A model generated the notes under the pieces. The model saw nothing but the letters and a program-made list of their open reading frames with translations, did not search any database and was not told where the DNA came from. A stretch of 64,000 bases of DNA from CAWGJC01 sp965276665 (GTDB lineage Bacteria > Pseudomonadota > Alphaproteobacteria > Acetobacterales > Acetobacteraceae): assembly GCA_965276665.1 (NCBI GenBank), contig OZ255620.1, positions 2,046,001 to 2,110,000 on the forward strand, read 5' to 3'. Positions 26,536-36,896 of this stretch are shown piece after piece. Position numbers and translations under genes: made by a program. Within the stretch, counting starts at the first letter, position 1; each line of letters starts with the position of its first letter.

Positions 26536-27315
26536 CTACGAGCCGACCAGAGCGAGCACGCGGCACGGGCTGCCCGAGCCGTTCAGGATCTTGAGCGGCG
26601 GGGTGATCAGCAGCGCGCCGGTCGGCGGCAGCTGGTCGAGATTGGCGAGGCTCGCGAGGCCGAACCGGTTCGAGCCGTGCATGATGGTGTGCGAGGGAAA
26701 GGCAGGGTCGAACCCGTAGGCCTGGCCGGCATCGGTGCCGACCGCCTCGGTGCCGAAACCGATCACGTCACGCTCCTCGGCGAGGAAGCGCACCGCCGCG
26801 GGATGCGGGCCTGGGCTGTGCTGGCCGCGCTCGTCGCTGTTGAGGAACGCATCCCCCTCGCGCTTTGACCAGCCGCTTTGCAGCAGCACCCAGCTGCCGG
26901 CGGGAATGCGGCCGTGCTGCGCCTCCCAATCCTCGATATGCGCTTTGGTCAGCAGGAAATCCGCGTCCTTCGCGCAGTCCGCGGCCATGTCGATGACGCA
27001 GGCCGGCGCCACGAAACGCTGCGGCGCGATGGTGTCGGTGCGGTTCGCCGGCAGATCACGGCCGCTGATCCAGTGCACCGGCGCATCGAAATGCGTGCCG
27101 GTATGCTCGCCCAGATTGAGCGTGTTCCAATACCAGCCCGGCCCCTGATCGTCGTAATGCGAGATCGGCGTGATGGTCAGCGGCGGCGACCGGCCAAATT
27201 GCGGCGGCAGGTCGATCACCTTGGTGTCCGGCCCGAGCGTCTGGCTGAGATCGACGACCCGCACAGCGCCCGAGGCCAGCGCCGCCGCAAGCTGGCCCAG
27301 CAGATCGTTCCCCAT
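26536..27315 (-). CDS. Cyclase-family metal hydrolase (kynurenine formamidase/isatin hydrolase type)
   Basis: A 259-aa protein with the family metal motif HTGTHFDAPVHW: H71, H75 and D77 are the expected metal ligands and H81 a catalytic residue. The family includes kynurenine formamidase and the Mn-dependent isatin hydrolase, which opens isatin to isatinate. Start ATG at 27315 is chosen because GGAG lies 7 nt upstream; ATG at 27330 and GTG at 27333 are in frame. Next to a 2-oxoacid oxidoreductase and a Rieske dioxygenase, isatin hydrolase is the better functional guess. That is inference. Confidence 0.88.
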   Translation of the reverse strand: MGNDLLGQLAAALASGAVRVVDLSQTLGPDTKVIDLPPQFGRSPPLTITPISHYDDQGPGWYWNTLNLGEHTGTHFDAPVHWISGRDLPANRTDTIAPQRFVAPACVIDMAADCAKDADFLLTKAHIEDWEAQHGRIPAGSWVLLQSGWSKREGDAFLNSDERGQHSPGPHPAAVRFLAEERDVIGFGTEAVGTDAGQAYGFDPAFPSHTIMHGSNRFGLASLANLDQLPPTGALLITPPLKILNGSGSPCRVLALVGS

Positions 27316-27378
27316 GCCCTCGCTCCGCATCACCGCGAAAGTTTAGGTCCAAGATATCTCGCAGAGGAAGGGGCAAAT
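27316..27378 (-). promoter_or_regulatory. Candidate internal promoter/operator between marR and the cyclase gene
   Basis: This 63-bp spacer is the largest gap in the 19-gene run and is noticeably AT-rich compared with its surroundings (AAATTTGCC near the MarR stop, then a perfect palindrome AGATATCT at 27352-27359, then CCTAAACTTTC). It precedes the cyclase, ior and dioxygenase genes and follows marR, so it is the natural place for a MarR-controlled promoter. No convincing -35/-10 pair was found, so the call is weak. Confidence 0.3.
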
Positions 27379-27888
27379 TTAGCCACGCGCCGCCCCCGCC
27401 GAATGCTTGAGCCGGCCGAGCAGCAGCAACAGCTGGCGCACCTCGGCATCGGTCATCTCCGCCATCATCGCCTCGATCCAGCCGGCATGGGCGGGCGCCA
27501 TGCGATCGAACAGGCCGCGCCCGGCCGGCGTCATCGCGATCAGCGTGCTCCGCCGGTCGGAGGGGTGGCGGCGGCGTGCGACCAGGCCCTCGCTCTCCAT
27601 CGCGTCGATCAGCCCGGTGACGTTGCCGCTGGTCACCATCAGCCGGGCGGAGAGCGCGCCCATGGTGAGCGCGCCTTCCGCCGCGTCGAGCTGCGCCAGC
27701 ACATCGAAACGCGGCAGGGTGGTGTCGAATTCCGCGCGCAGCTTCGCGCGGATCGCGCTCTCCACCATCTGCACGCAGGTGAGCGCGCGCAGCCAGACGC
27801 GGAGCTCGAGCTGGCCATGCCGCTCGGCGCCGGTCTCGCGATCGGCGACCAGCGGCGCCCAGGATGATGGATAGGGGTGTTCGCTCAT
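27379..27888 (-). CDS. MarR-family transcriptional regulator
   Basis: A 169-aa winged-helix repressor. The HTH runs over about residues 70-110 (LTMGALSARLMVTSGNVTGLIDAMESEGLVARR) and the wing has the family motif DRRSTLIAMTPAG. MarR proteins usually sense phenolic or aromatic acids. It is embedded between the Liv transporter and the catabolic genes, with start ATG at 27888 sharing one base with the livF stop (TGATG). It probably controls this operon. Confidence 0.93.
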   Translation of the reverse strand: MSEHPYPSSWAPLVADRETGAERHGQLELRVWLRALTCVQMVESAIRAKLRAEFDTTLPRFDVLAQLDAAEGALTMGALSARLMVTSGNVTGLIDAMESEGLVARRRHPSDRRSTLIAMTPAGRGLFDRMAPAHAGWIEAMMAEMTDAEVRQLLLLLGRLKHSAGAARG

Positions 27889-28640
27889 CAATCCCGCCTG
27901 CTGCCGAGATAGGTTTCGAGCACGCGCGGATGCGCGGCAAGGGTGGCGCTCGGACCTTCGAGCACGATCGCGCCCATCTCGAGCACGTAGCCGTAATCGG
28001 CGAGCGCCAGGGCCGCGCGGGCGTTCTGCTCCACCAGCAGGATCGCGAGCCCCTCGTCGCGCAACGCGGCGAGCGTGCGGAAGATCTCGCGCACCACGCG
28101 CGGCGCGAGGCCGAGGCTCGGCTCGTCGAGCAGCAGCAGCCGCGGCCGCGCCATCAGCGCGCGGCCGAGCGCCAGCATCTGCCGCTCGCCGCCGGACAGC
28201 GTGCCGGCCTGCTGGCGCAGCCGCTCGCCCAAACGGGGAAAGAGCGCGAGCACGCGGGCGAGGTCGGCGGCGGAATCCCGCGCCCCGGCGCGCCAGCGCT
28301 GCAAGCCGCCGAGCTCGCGCCAGCGCTGGAAGGCGCCGAGCCGCAGATTGTCCTCGACGCTCATATCGGCGAACAGCGCGCGGGTCTCCGGCACCAGCAC
28401 GACCCCGGCGGCGACCAGCGCCTCGGTCGTCGCGGGCGCGGCCGCGCCGCCGATCCGCAGGCTGCCGGAGGCGGGCAGCAGGCGCATGATCGCCGCCATC
28501 AGGGTCGATTTTCCGGCGCCGTTCGGCCCGACGATCGCCGCGATCTGCCGGGCGCCGATGCCGAGACCGACCCCATGCAGCACCTCGACCCGGCCGTACC
28601 CGGCGCGCAGATCGGCGATCTCGAGCAGGTTTCCGCTCAT
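27888..28640 (-). CDS. livF: Branched-chain-amino-acid-type ABC transporter ATPase (LivF family)
   Basis: A 250-aa ATPase. Walker A is GPNGAGKST near residue 37, the signature LSGGERQMLALGRAL, Walker B LLLLDEPSLGLAP and the H-loop ILLVEQNARAAL, the last typical of LivF. It overlaps livM/G by 4 nt and marR by 1 nt. Liv-type transporters near aromatic-acid genes commonly import aromatic acids rather than branched amino acids, so the substrate is probably the catabolite. Confidence 0.94.
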   Translation of the reverse strand: MSGNLLEIADLRAGYGRVEVLHGVGLGIGARQIAAIVGPNGAGKSTLMAAIMRLLPASGSLRIGGAAAPATTEALVAAGVVLVPETRALFADMSVEDNLRLGAFQRWRELGGLQRWRAGARDSAADLARVLALFPRLGERLRQQAGTLSGGERQMLALGRALMARPRLLLLDEPSLGLAPRVVREIFRTLAALRDEGLAILLVEQNARAALALADYGYVLEMGAIVLEGPSATLAAHPRVLETYLGSRRD

Positions 28641-30400
28641 CCGATGCCGCCGAGATAGGCTTCCTGCACCGCCGGGTCGCGCTGCACCTGCTCGGGCGCG
28701 CCCTCGGCGATCTTCTGGCCGAAATCCATCACCACCACGCGGTCGGCCAGCCCCATGACGAAATCCATGTCGTGCTCGACCAGCAGGATGGTCATGCCCT
28801 CACCGCGCAACGCGCGCAGCAGCGCGGCCAGCGCCTGCTTCTCCTGATGCCGAAGCCCGGCGGCGGGCTCGTCGAGCAGCAGCAGACGGGGCTCCAGGCA
28901 GAGCGCGCGGGCGATCTCGACAATGCGCTGCTGACCGAGCGGCAGCGTGCCGGCCGGCTCGGCGATGCGCGCGCCGAGGCCGACCCGGTCGATCTGCCTT
29001 GCCGCTTCGCCGAGGAGCGCCGCCTCCTCGGCCCGGTCGAGCCGCAGCATGGCCGCGAGCAACCCGCGCCGGCCGCGCTGATGGATGCCGAGCGCCACGT
29101 TGTCGAGCACGCTCAGCGCCGGCATCAGCCGGACATGCTGGAAGGTGCGGGCGACGCCGCGCCGCGCCACCGCCCGCGCGGCCAGCCGCCCGGCCTCCGC
29201 GCCGAACAGTCGGATGCGTCCGGAATCGGGCCGCAGCACGCCGCTCGCCAGGTTGAACAGCGTGCTCTTGCCGGCGCCGTTCGGGCCGATCAGCGCGACG
29301 ATGTCTCCGTCGCGCACGGCGAAGGAGATCGCGTCGTTCGCGACCAGGCCGCCGAACCGCCGGGTCACGCCGTCGAACTCGAGCGCGATGCCGATCCCGG
29401 GGCTGGGCGCGGCAGCCCGCGGCGCCGTCCTCGCCGTCTCGCGCGGCGGCGGCCGGGCGGGCGCCGGCGCGATCCGCCGGAATGCCGGCCACAACCCGTC
29501 CGGCGCGCGCTGGAGGAGAAAAATGACGGCGGCGGCGAACACCACCGTCTCGTAATTGCCCGGCCGGCCGATCAGGCGGGGCAGCAGATCGTTGAGCTGG
29601 TCGCGCAGGATCGTCACCACCCCGGCGCCCAGCACCGCGCCCCAGAGCCAGCCCGAGCCGCCGACGATCACCATGAACAGATATTCGATGCCGGCGGTAA
29701 GGCTGAACGGCGTCGGGTTCACGAAGCGCTGGTAATGCGCGAACAGCCAGCCGGAGAGCCCGGCGCAGAGTGCCGCGAGCACGAACACCGCCCGCGCCAC
29801 CCGCCCGGTATCGATCCCCATGCTCTCCGCCATCAGCCGGCCGCCATTGAGCGCGCGCAGCGCCCGCCCGTGCCGGCTGTCGAGCAGATTATGCGCGAGC
29901 CAGAGCACGAGGAGCACGACCGCCCAGATCAGATAGAGCCAGGCATGCGGCTCGGTCAGCGTATGGCCGAACAGGCCGAGCCCGGGGATGTCCGCCATGC
30001 CGTTGAAGCCGCCGAGGAAGCCTGCGTTGACGAAGGCGTAGTAGAAGCTCAGGCCCCAGGCGACGGTGCCGAGCGGCAAATAATGCCCCGAGAGCCGGCC
30101 GGTGACGAGCCCGACCAGCCAGGCCGCCACCCCAGTCAGCAGCAGCGCCGCGAGCAGGCCGAGCAGCGGGGACAGGCCGAGATCGCGGGTGAGATAGGCG
30201 GTCGCATAGGCGCCGATGCCGACGAACGCCGCCTGCCCGAAGGAGCTCTGCCCGGCGATGCCGGTCAGCAGCACGAGCCCGATCGCGACCAGCGCCGCGA
30301 GACCGGTATAGCTCAGCAAAGCGAGCGCGTAATCCGGCACCACCCAGGGCGCGGCGAGCCCCGCGACCAGCGCCAGCATCCAGGCGAGATTGTATCTCAC
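28637..30400 (-). CDS. LivM-LivG fusion: permease and ATPase in one chain
   Basis: A 587-aa protein. Residues 1-305 are a LivM permease (multiple membrane segments, GQSSFGQAAFVGIGAYATAYL, IEYLFMVIVGGSGWLWGAVLG). Residues 308-336 are a Pro/Ala-rich linker. Residues 337-587 are a LivG ATPase (Walker A GPNGAGKST at 372-380, LPLGQQRIVEIARAL in place of LSGGQ, Walker B LLLLDEPAAGL, LLVEHDMDFVM). The GTG start at 30400 overlaps the livH stop (GTGA). Such fusions occur in alpha- and betaproteobacteria. Confidence 0.94.
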   Translation of the reverse strand: MRYNLAWMLALVAGLAAPWVVPDYALALLSYTGLAALVAIGLVLLTGIAGQSSFGQAAFVGIGAYATAYLTRDLGLSPLLGLLAALLLTGVAAWLVGLVTGRLSGHYLPLGTVAWGLSFYYAFVNAGFLGGFNGMADIPGLGLFGHTLTEPHAWLYLIWAVVLLVLWLAHNLLDSRHGRALRALNGGRLMAESMGIDTGRVARAVFVLAALCAGLSGWLFAHYQRFVNPTPFSLTAGIEYLFMVIVGGSGWLWGAVLGAGVVTILRDQLNDLLPRLIGRPGNYETVVFAAAVIFLLQRAPDGLWPAFRRIAPAPARPPPRETARTAPRAAAPSPGIGIALEFDGVTRRFGGLVANDAISFAVRDGDIVALIGPNGAGKSTLFNLASGVLRPDSGRIRLFGAEAGRLAARAVARRGVARTFQHVRLMPALSVLDNVALGIHQRGRRGLLAAMLRLDRAEEAALLGEAARQIDRVGLGARIAEPAGTLPLGQQRIVEIARALCLEPRLLLLDEPAAGLRHQEKQALAALLRALRGEGMTILLVEHDMDFVMGLADRVVVMDFGQKIAEGAPEQVQRDPAVQEAYLGGIG

Positions 30401-31419
30401 TCGTCGAGCACCGCATTGCGCCGCAGCGAGAGCCAGACCAGCACCGGGATGATCAGGGTGAAGACGATGATCGCGGTATAGGCCGAGAACCAGAACGAGC
30501 TCAGCGATTCGACCACGCCGACCAGCAGCGCTCCCGCCGCGGCCAGCGGATAGCTCGCGAGCCCGCCGATGATCGCGGCCACGAACCCCTTGAGCCCGAT
30601 CTCGAACCCGGTGTCGTAGGCGATCGGCGTCAGCGGCCCGATCAGCAGCCCGGCAAACGCGCCGAGTGCGGCGGTGAGCAGGAAGGAGAGCTTGCCCACC
30701 ATCGCCTCGTCGATCCCCATCAGCCGGGCGCCGAGGGCGTTCGAGGCCGCCGCCCGCAACGCCTTGCCGTAGAGCGTGGCCCCGAACAGCCAGCGCAGCG
30801 CCGCGACCAGCACCGCGCAGGCGGCGAACACGCAGAGCGACTGCCCGGAGATGTCGATGCCGCCGAGCGAGAAATTGGCGCTGGTGAAAGCGGGCGTGCT
30901 GTAGCCGTCGGCGCCGAAGAAGATCAGCCCGAACCCGATCAGCACATAATGCACCGCCATCGACACGATGAGCAGCGCGAGCACCGTGCTGCGCGCGAGC
31001 GGCGCATAGACGATGCGGTAGAGATGCGGCCCCAGCGCCGCGACGATCGCCACCGCCAGCACGCCGAGCAGCGCCGCCGGCGGATGCAGCCGCAGCAGCA
31101 CGAGCGTCGCCGCGGTCAGCACGACCGGTGGCGCCAGCCCGCGCAGCAGCAGCCCGCCGCGCCGCGCGCTTCCCGGACGCAGCAGGTCCCAGACCGTGCC
31201 GATCACCGCGAGCCCGTCGAGCAGCCAGAGCGTGCCGGGGACATGGCCGGCCAGCAGGAAGGCGAAAGTGAGCGCGCCATAGGCCACGAAATCGCCCTGC
31301 GGGATGAAGATTACGCGGGTGACGGAGAAAACCAGCAGGAGGCCGAGCGCAAGCAGCAGATAGATCGCGCCCGTGGTCAGCCCGTCCTGCACCAGCAGGA
31401 GGAAGATGTTCGGGTCCAT
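30397..31419 (-). CDS. livH: Branched-chain-amino-acid-type ABC transporter permease (LivH family)
   Basis: A 340-aa permease with the LivH start DGLTTGAIYLLLALGLLLVFSVTRVIFIPQGDF, the C-terminal half GFEIGLKGFVAAIIGGLASYPLAAAGALLVGVVESL, and about eight membrane segments. It is roughly 50 residues longer than E. coli LivH because of an extra segment at about residues 60-115. It starts with ATG at 31419, 22 nt after the binding-protein gene. Confidence 0.94.
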   Translation of the reverse strand: MDPNIFLLLVQDGLTTGAIYLLLALGLLLVFSVTRVIFIPQGDFVAYGALTFAFLLAGHVPGTLWLLDGLAVIGTVWDLLRPGSARRGGLLLRGLAPPVVLTAATLVLLRLHPPAALLGVLAVAIVAALGPHLYRIVYAPLARSTVLALLIVSMAVHYVLIGFGLIFFGADGYSTPAFTSANFSLGGIDISGQSLCVFAACAVLVAALRWLFGATLYGKALRAAASNALGARLMGIDEAMVGKLSFLLTAALGAFAGLLIGPLTPIAYDTGFEIGLKGFVAAIIGGLASYPLAAAGALLVGVVESLSSFWFSAYTAIIVFTLIIPVLVWLSLRRNAVLDE

Positions 31420-31441
31420 AAGGGAAGCGGCGGCGGGCGCG

Positions 31442-32596
31442 TCAGGTCGGAATCAGCTTCCACGCGCCATCGGTCACCTGCACCAGCACGCAGGCGCGGG
31501 AATCGACGCCGTGATGGTCGGTGGGCGACATGGTGTAGACGCCATGCGTGCCGACCAGCCCCTTGGTCGCCTCGATCGCGCCGCGGAGCGCCACCCGGAA
31601 CGCCTCGGTGCCCGGCTGCCCATGGGCGAGCGCCGCGGGCACCGCGTTCTGCAGGATCAGGAATGCATCCTCGGTATAGCCGCAGAAGGCGTTGCGGCTC
31701 TGCGGGCCGAATTTCGCCAGGTAGCTCTCCATGAATTTCATCCCAACCGGCTTGACCGGGTTCGAATCCTGCAGCTGGTCGTAGACGACGAGCGGCCCGG
31801 TCGGCGCGATGCAGCCGGCCACGCTGGCGCCGCCGACGCGGATGTATTCCGGCGAGACGACGCCGTGATTGTTGTAGATCTGGCCTTTGAACCCGCGCTG
31901 CGCGAGGGCGATGTTGGGCAGCGCGCCCGGCACCGCCGAGCCGCCGAGCATCATCACGTCCGGGTGCTTGCTCATCGCCCGCAGCACCTGCGCCTGCACC
32001 GAGGTGTCGGTGCGCGCATAGCGCTCCTCGGCGACGATCGCGATGCCGTATTTCGTCGAGGCCGCCTTCAGCCCGTTGAACACCTCGTCGCCCCAGCCAT
32101 CGCCGTAGCCGATGAAGCCGACGGTCTTGGCGCCGTGCTGGCGCATGTGCTGGCCGACCGCATCGATCATCAGCACGGCGGGCTGCGCGACGTTGAAGGT
32201 GAACGGGTTCTTCGTCGCATCGAATGTCACCGGCGCCATTACCAGCGTGACCACCTTGGCGCCGTTCGCGACCGGAATGGTGGCGAGGCCCGTCGAGGTC
32301 AGGGTCGGGCCGATGAAGGCGTCGACATGGTCCTCGCCGATCATCTTGTTCATGATGGAGACGCAGGCGGTCGGGTCGCCGCCATCGTCGCGGATGACGT
32401 AGTTCACCGGCAGCCCGGCGATCGTGGTGGGCAGCAGCGCGAAGCCGTTATGGTAGCCGACGCCCTGCGCCGCGGTGGGGCCGGTGATGGAGAGCGGCGC
32501 GCCGATGGTGATGCCGCCGGCCGCGCGGGCACCCCCGCCGCGCAGGCCGAGCCAAGCGGCGAGCCCGAGCCCGCCCAATTCCCGCCGCCGCAGCAT
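31442..32596 (-). CDS. ABC transporter substrate-binding protein (LivJ-like)
   Basis: A 384-aa periplasmic binding protein of the Leu/Ile/Val family. The signal region MLRRRELGGLGLAAWLGLRG ends near ARAAG. The mature part begins GITIGAPLSITGPTAAQG and has GPTLTSTGLATIPVAN and FIGYGDGWGDEVFNGLK. The ATG at 32596 is preceded by GGAGAG; the frame stays open about 100 codons upstream but without homology. As first gene of the run, the operon promoter should lie in the 194 bp between it and the divergent gene at 32791. Confidence 0.93.
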   Translation of the reverse strand: MLRRRELGGLGLAAWLGLRGGGARAAGGITIGAPLSITGPTAAQGVGYHNGFALLPTTIAGLPVNYVIRDDGGDPTACVSIMNKMIGEDHVDAFIGPTLTSTGLATIPVANGAKVVTLVMAPVTFDATKNPFTFNVAQPAVLMIDAVGQHMRQHGAKTVGFIGYGDGWGDEVFNGLKAASTKYGIAIVAEERYARTDTSVQAQVLRAMSKHPDVMMLGGSAVPGALPNIALAQRGFKGQIYNNHGVVSPEYIRVGGASVAGCIAPTGPLVVYDQLQDSNPVKPVGMKFMESYLAKFGPQSRNAFCGYTEDAFLILQNAVPAALAHGQPGTEAFRVALRGAIEATKGLVGTHGVYTMSPTDHHGVDSRACVLVQVTDGAWKLIPT

Positions 32597-32790
32597 CTTT
32601 CTCTCCGTTCCTCCCCTACGCCGATTCATTTCAGGCCGCGAACTTCCCGAGGTCAAGCGATCCCGCTCGGCCGGGACGCACGGACGGCTGCTGGTATCGC
32701 CGCGGTTCCCACGCGCCCGCGCGCATGGCAGCATACGGCGCGATGGGAGTCCCGCAGCGCGACGAGTCGCCGGACCCGGCGAGGCTTTCG

Positions 32791-33816
32791 ATGAGGGGAT
32801 TGTTCTCCTGGCTCGCCGCGCCGACACGCCCGGCCGAACCGGGGCCGGCCGGGCCCGGTGTCCGACCCGATGCCGAACCCGCATCCACCCTGCCAATCTC
32901 CGCCAGCCCCGCCGCAGCTCGGCTGGCGACCGTTATGCCGGCCGCTGCAGCGCCACCTGCCAAAGTCCCGCCCGCCGCAATGGCCCCGGCAAGACGACGC
33001 CGCCGGCTGGCGCTGCCGCTCGGCGCGGTGGCGGTGGCGGCCGCCGCGCCGGCGATCTGGCTGGTGCTCGGCGCGCGCGACATCCCGGCGGTGATCGACG
33101 GACGCCCGATCACCATCGCCGCCCCGGTGGATGGCAGCGTGACGCGGCTCGACGCGCACGCAGGCGACGTGCTGGCCGCCGGCGCCCTGCTCGCCCGCAT
33201 CGCCGCCGACCCGCCCGACGAATCCCGCCGCGCCGATCTCGCCGCCCGGCTCGACGACGCCCGCTCGCAGGAAGCCGCGGCCCGCGACCGCGCCGGCAAG
33301 CTGCAATCGCTGCTCGCCGGCCTGCCGCCCGATTCCGCAGCGCAGCGCACCGAGATCGCGCTCCGGCTGACCGACGCCGCCGCCGCCAGCGACGCCGCGA
33401 CGGCGCGGGTGAGCGCGTTGCAGCGCAGCCTGCTGCAGGATCAGGAGCCCGGCGGCCCGCTCGACCTCACCAGCCCGGCCGCCGCCCTGGTGCGGGCGAT
33501 GCGCGTCAGCCAGGGTCAGGCGGTGGTGCGCGGGCTGCCGGTCGCCGAGCTCGCCGATTGCGCGCACCCGCGCCTGCTGCCGAAAACCGCCGGTCTCATG
33601 CCTGGCGAGAGCGTGATCGTCCGCCCGGACCAAGCGGACGGCACGCTGCCCGGCATGGTGCGGAGCGAGTCGGGGCAGCTCGTGGTCGCGGTCGATCCGG
33701 CCTGGCTCACCCGCGTCACCGGCAATGCCTGTCCGCTCGGCCGCAATGCCACCATTCACCCGGACCCGGGCGGCCCCCGGAGCGGTTCGGGCGTCAATTC
33801 AGAGACCGGCGAATGA
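32791..33816 (+). CDS. HlyD/biotinyl-lipoyl-like membrane-anchored protein
   Basis: A 341-aa protein with a Pro/Ala-rich cytoplasmic start, a basic patch RRRRR, one membrane segment (about residues 73-93), then ITIAAPVDGSVTRLDAHAGDVLAAGALLARI, which looks like the half-motif of membrane-fusion adaptors, and an Ala/Arg-rich coiled-coil stretch. A second barrel-like region has GLMPGESVIVRPD. No transporter partner is adjacent; the next gene encodes a DUF4239-like membrane protein overlapping by 4 nt. The start at 32791 is chosen for GAGG 6 nt upstream; ATG 32725 is the alternative. Function unknown. Confidence 0.7.
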   Translation: MRGLFSWLAAPTRPAEPGPAGPGVRPDAEPASTLPISASPAAARLATVMPAAAAPPAKVPPAAMAPARRRRRLALPLGAVAVAAAAPAIWLVLGARDIPAVIDGRPITIAAPVDGSVTRLDAHAGDVLAAGALLARIAADPPDESRRADLAARLDDARSQEAAARDRAGKLQSLLAGLPPDSAAQRTEIALRLTDAAAASDAATARVSALQRSLLQDQEPGGPLDLTSPAAALVRAMRVSQGQAVVRGLPVAELADCAHPRLLPKTAGLMPGESVIVRPDQADGTLPGMVRSESGQLVVAVDPAWLTRVTGNACPLGRNATIHPDPGGPRSGSGVNSETGE

Positions 33817-34589
33817 TCCCATGGATGGTCGGCGCCGCGCTCGCCTTCTGGCTGTTCGCCGCCGCGATGATCTCGCTCTACTTCCACCACCTGCTGCCCG
33901 AACCCGCGCTCGGCAAGGAAACCGGCGACGTGCTGAAGCTCGGCGTCGGCATGATCGTCGCGATGTCCACCCTCGTGCTCGGCCTGCTCACCGCCTCGTC
34001 GAAATCGACCTTCGACACGGTGAACACCGATGTGCGGAAATTCGCGACCGAGCTCCTGCTGATGGACCGCACATTCCGCGAATACGGGCCGGACGCAGCC
34101 CAGGCGCGCGCCGACCTCCTCCGCTACACGGAGCGCGCGCTCGACGGCACCTGGCCCGACGCCGGACAAAAGCCGGTGGTCGCGGACAATGCCGCCGAGG
34201 GGATGCTCGACCGGGTCTCAGCGGACGTCTACGCCTTCCACCCGTCCGACGAGCAGCAGCGCGCGCTGGCGGCCTCCGCGACCAGCCAGATCGAGGCGAT
34301 CGTGCAGCAGCGCTGGACCCTGATCGAGGAGGCGACCGGCTCGGTCTCGCCGATCATGGTGGGCGTGCTGTTCGTCTGGCTCGGCCTGACCTTCGCGAGC
34401 TTCGGCTACAACGCGCCGCGCAACCGGGTGGTGGTCGCGACCTTCCTGCTCTGCGCGGTCTCGATCGGCGGGGCGATGTTCCTGATCCTCGAGATGGACG
34501 GCCCGTTCGACGGGCTGATCTCGATCTCCCCCGAGCCGGTGACGACCGCGCTGCATCACATGCGGCAGCCGGACACGCTGGCGCCTTGA
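33813..34589 (+). CDS. DUF4239-like (bestrophin-like) membrane protein
   Basis: A 258-aa protein with two N-terminal membrane segments (about 3-22 and 43-64), a central soluble helical region and two C-terminal membrane segments (about 186-206 and 212-232). This 2+2 layout with STFDTVNTDVRKFATELLLMDRTFREYG matches the DUF4239 group. ATG at 33813 overlaps the stop of the adaptor-like gene (ATGA), so the two are co-translated. The role is unknown. Confidence 0.75.
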   Translation: MIPWMVGAALAFWLFAAAMISLYFHHLLPEPALGKETGDVLKLGVGMIVAMSTLVLGLLTASSKSTFDTVNTDVRKFATELLLMDRTFREYGPDAAQARADLLRYTERALDGTWPDAGQKPVVADNAAEGMLDRVSADVYAFHPSDEQQRALAASATSQIEAIVQQRWTLIEEATGSVSPIMVGVLFVWLGLTFASFGYNAPRNRVVVATFLLCAVSIGGAMFLILEMDGPFDGLISISPEPVTTALHHMRQPDTLAP

Positions 34590-34619
34590 AGTCGGGTGCG
34601 CCGGGTCCATAATCCGGCG

Positions 34620-36800
<2,181 letters not shown>

Positions 36801-36842
36801 GGTCTGCCGCGCCGGCCTCGGCGCCAAAGCATTTTCAGTTAA

Positions 36843-36864
36843 GTCGGCGGGGGCCGCCGCCGAC
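36843..36864. terminator. Hairpin between convergent uvrB and aspartyl protease genes
   Basis: GTCGGCGG and CCGCCGAC form 8-bp arms around a 6-nt loop. The hairpin lies in the 96-bp gap where two genes converge, so it could end transcription from both sides. There is no T-run, so intrinsic termination is uncertain. Confidence 0.4.
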
Positions 36865-36896
36865 TCCACCGAAGGTGAAATCCTCTAGCGCGCAGG

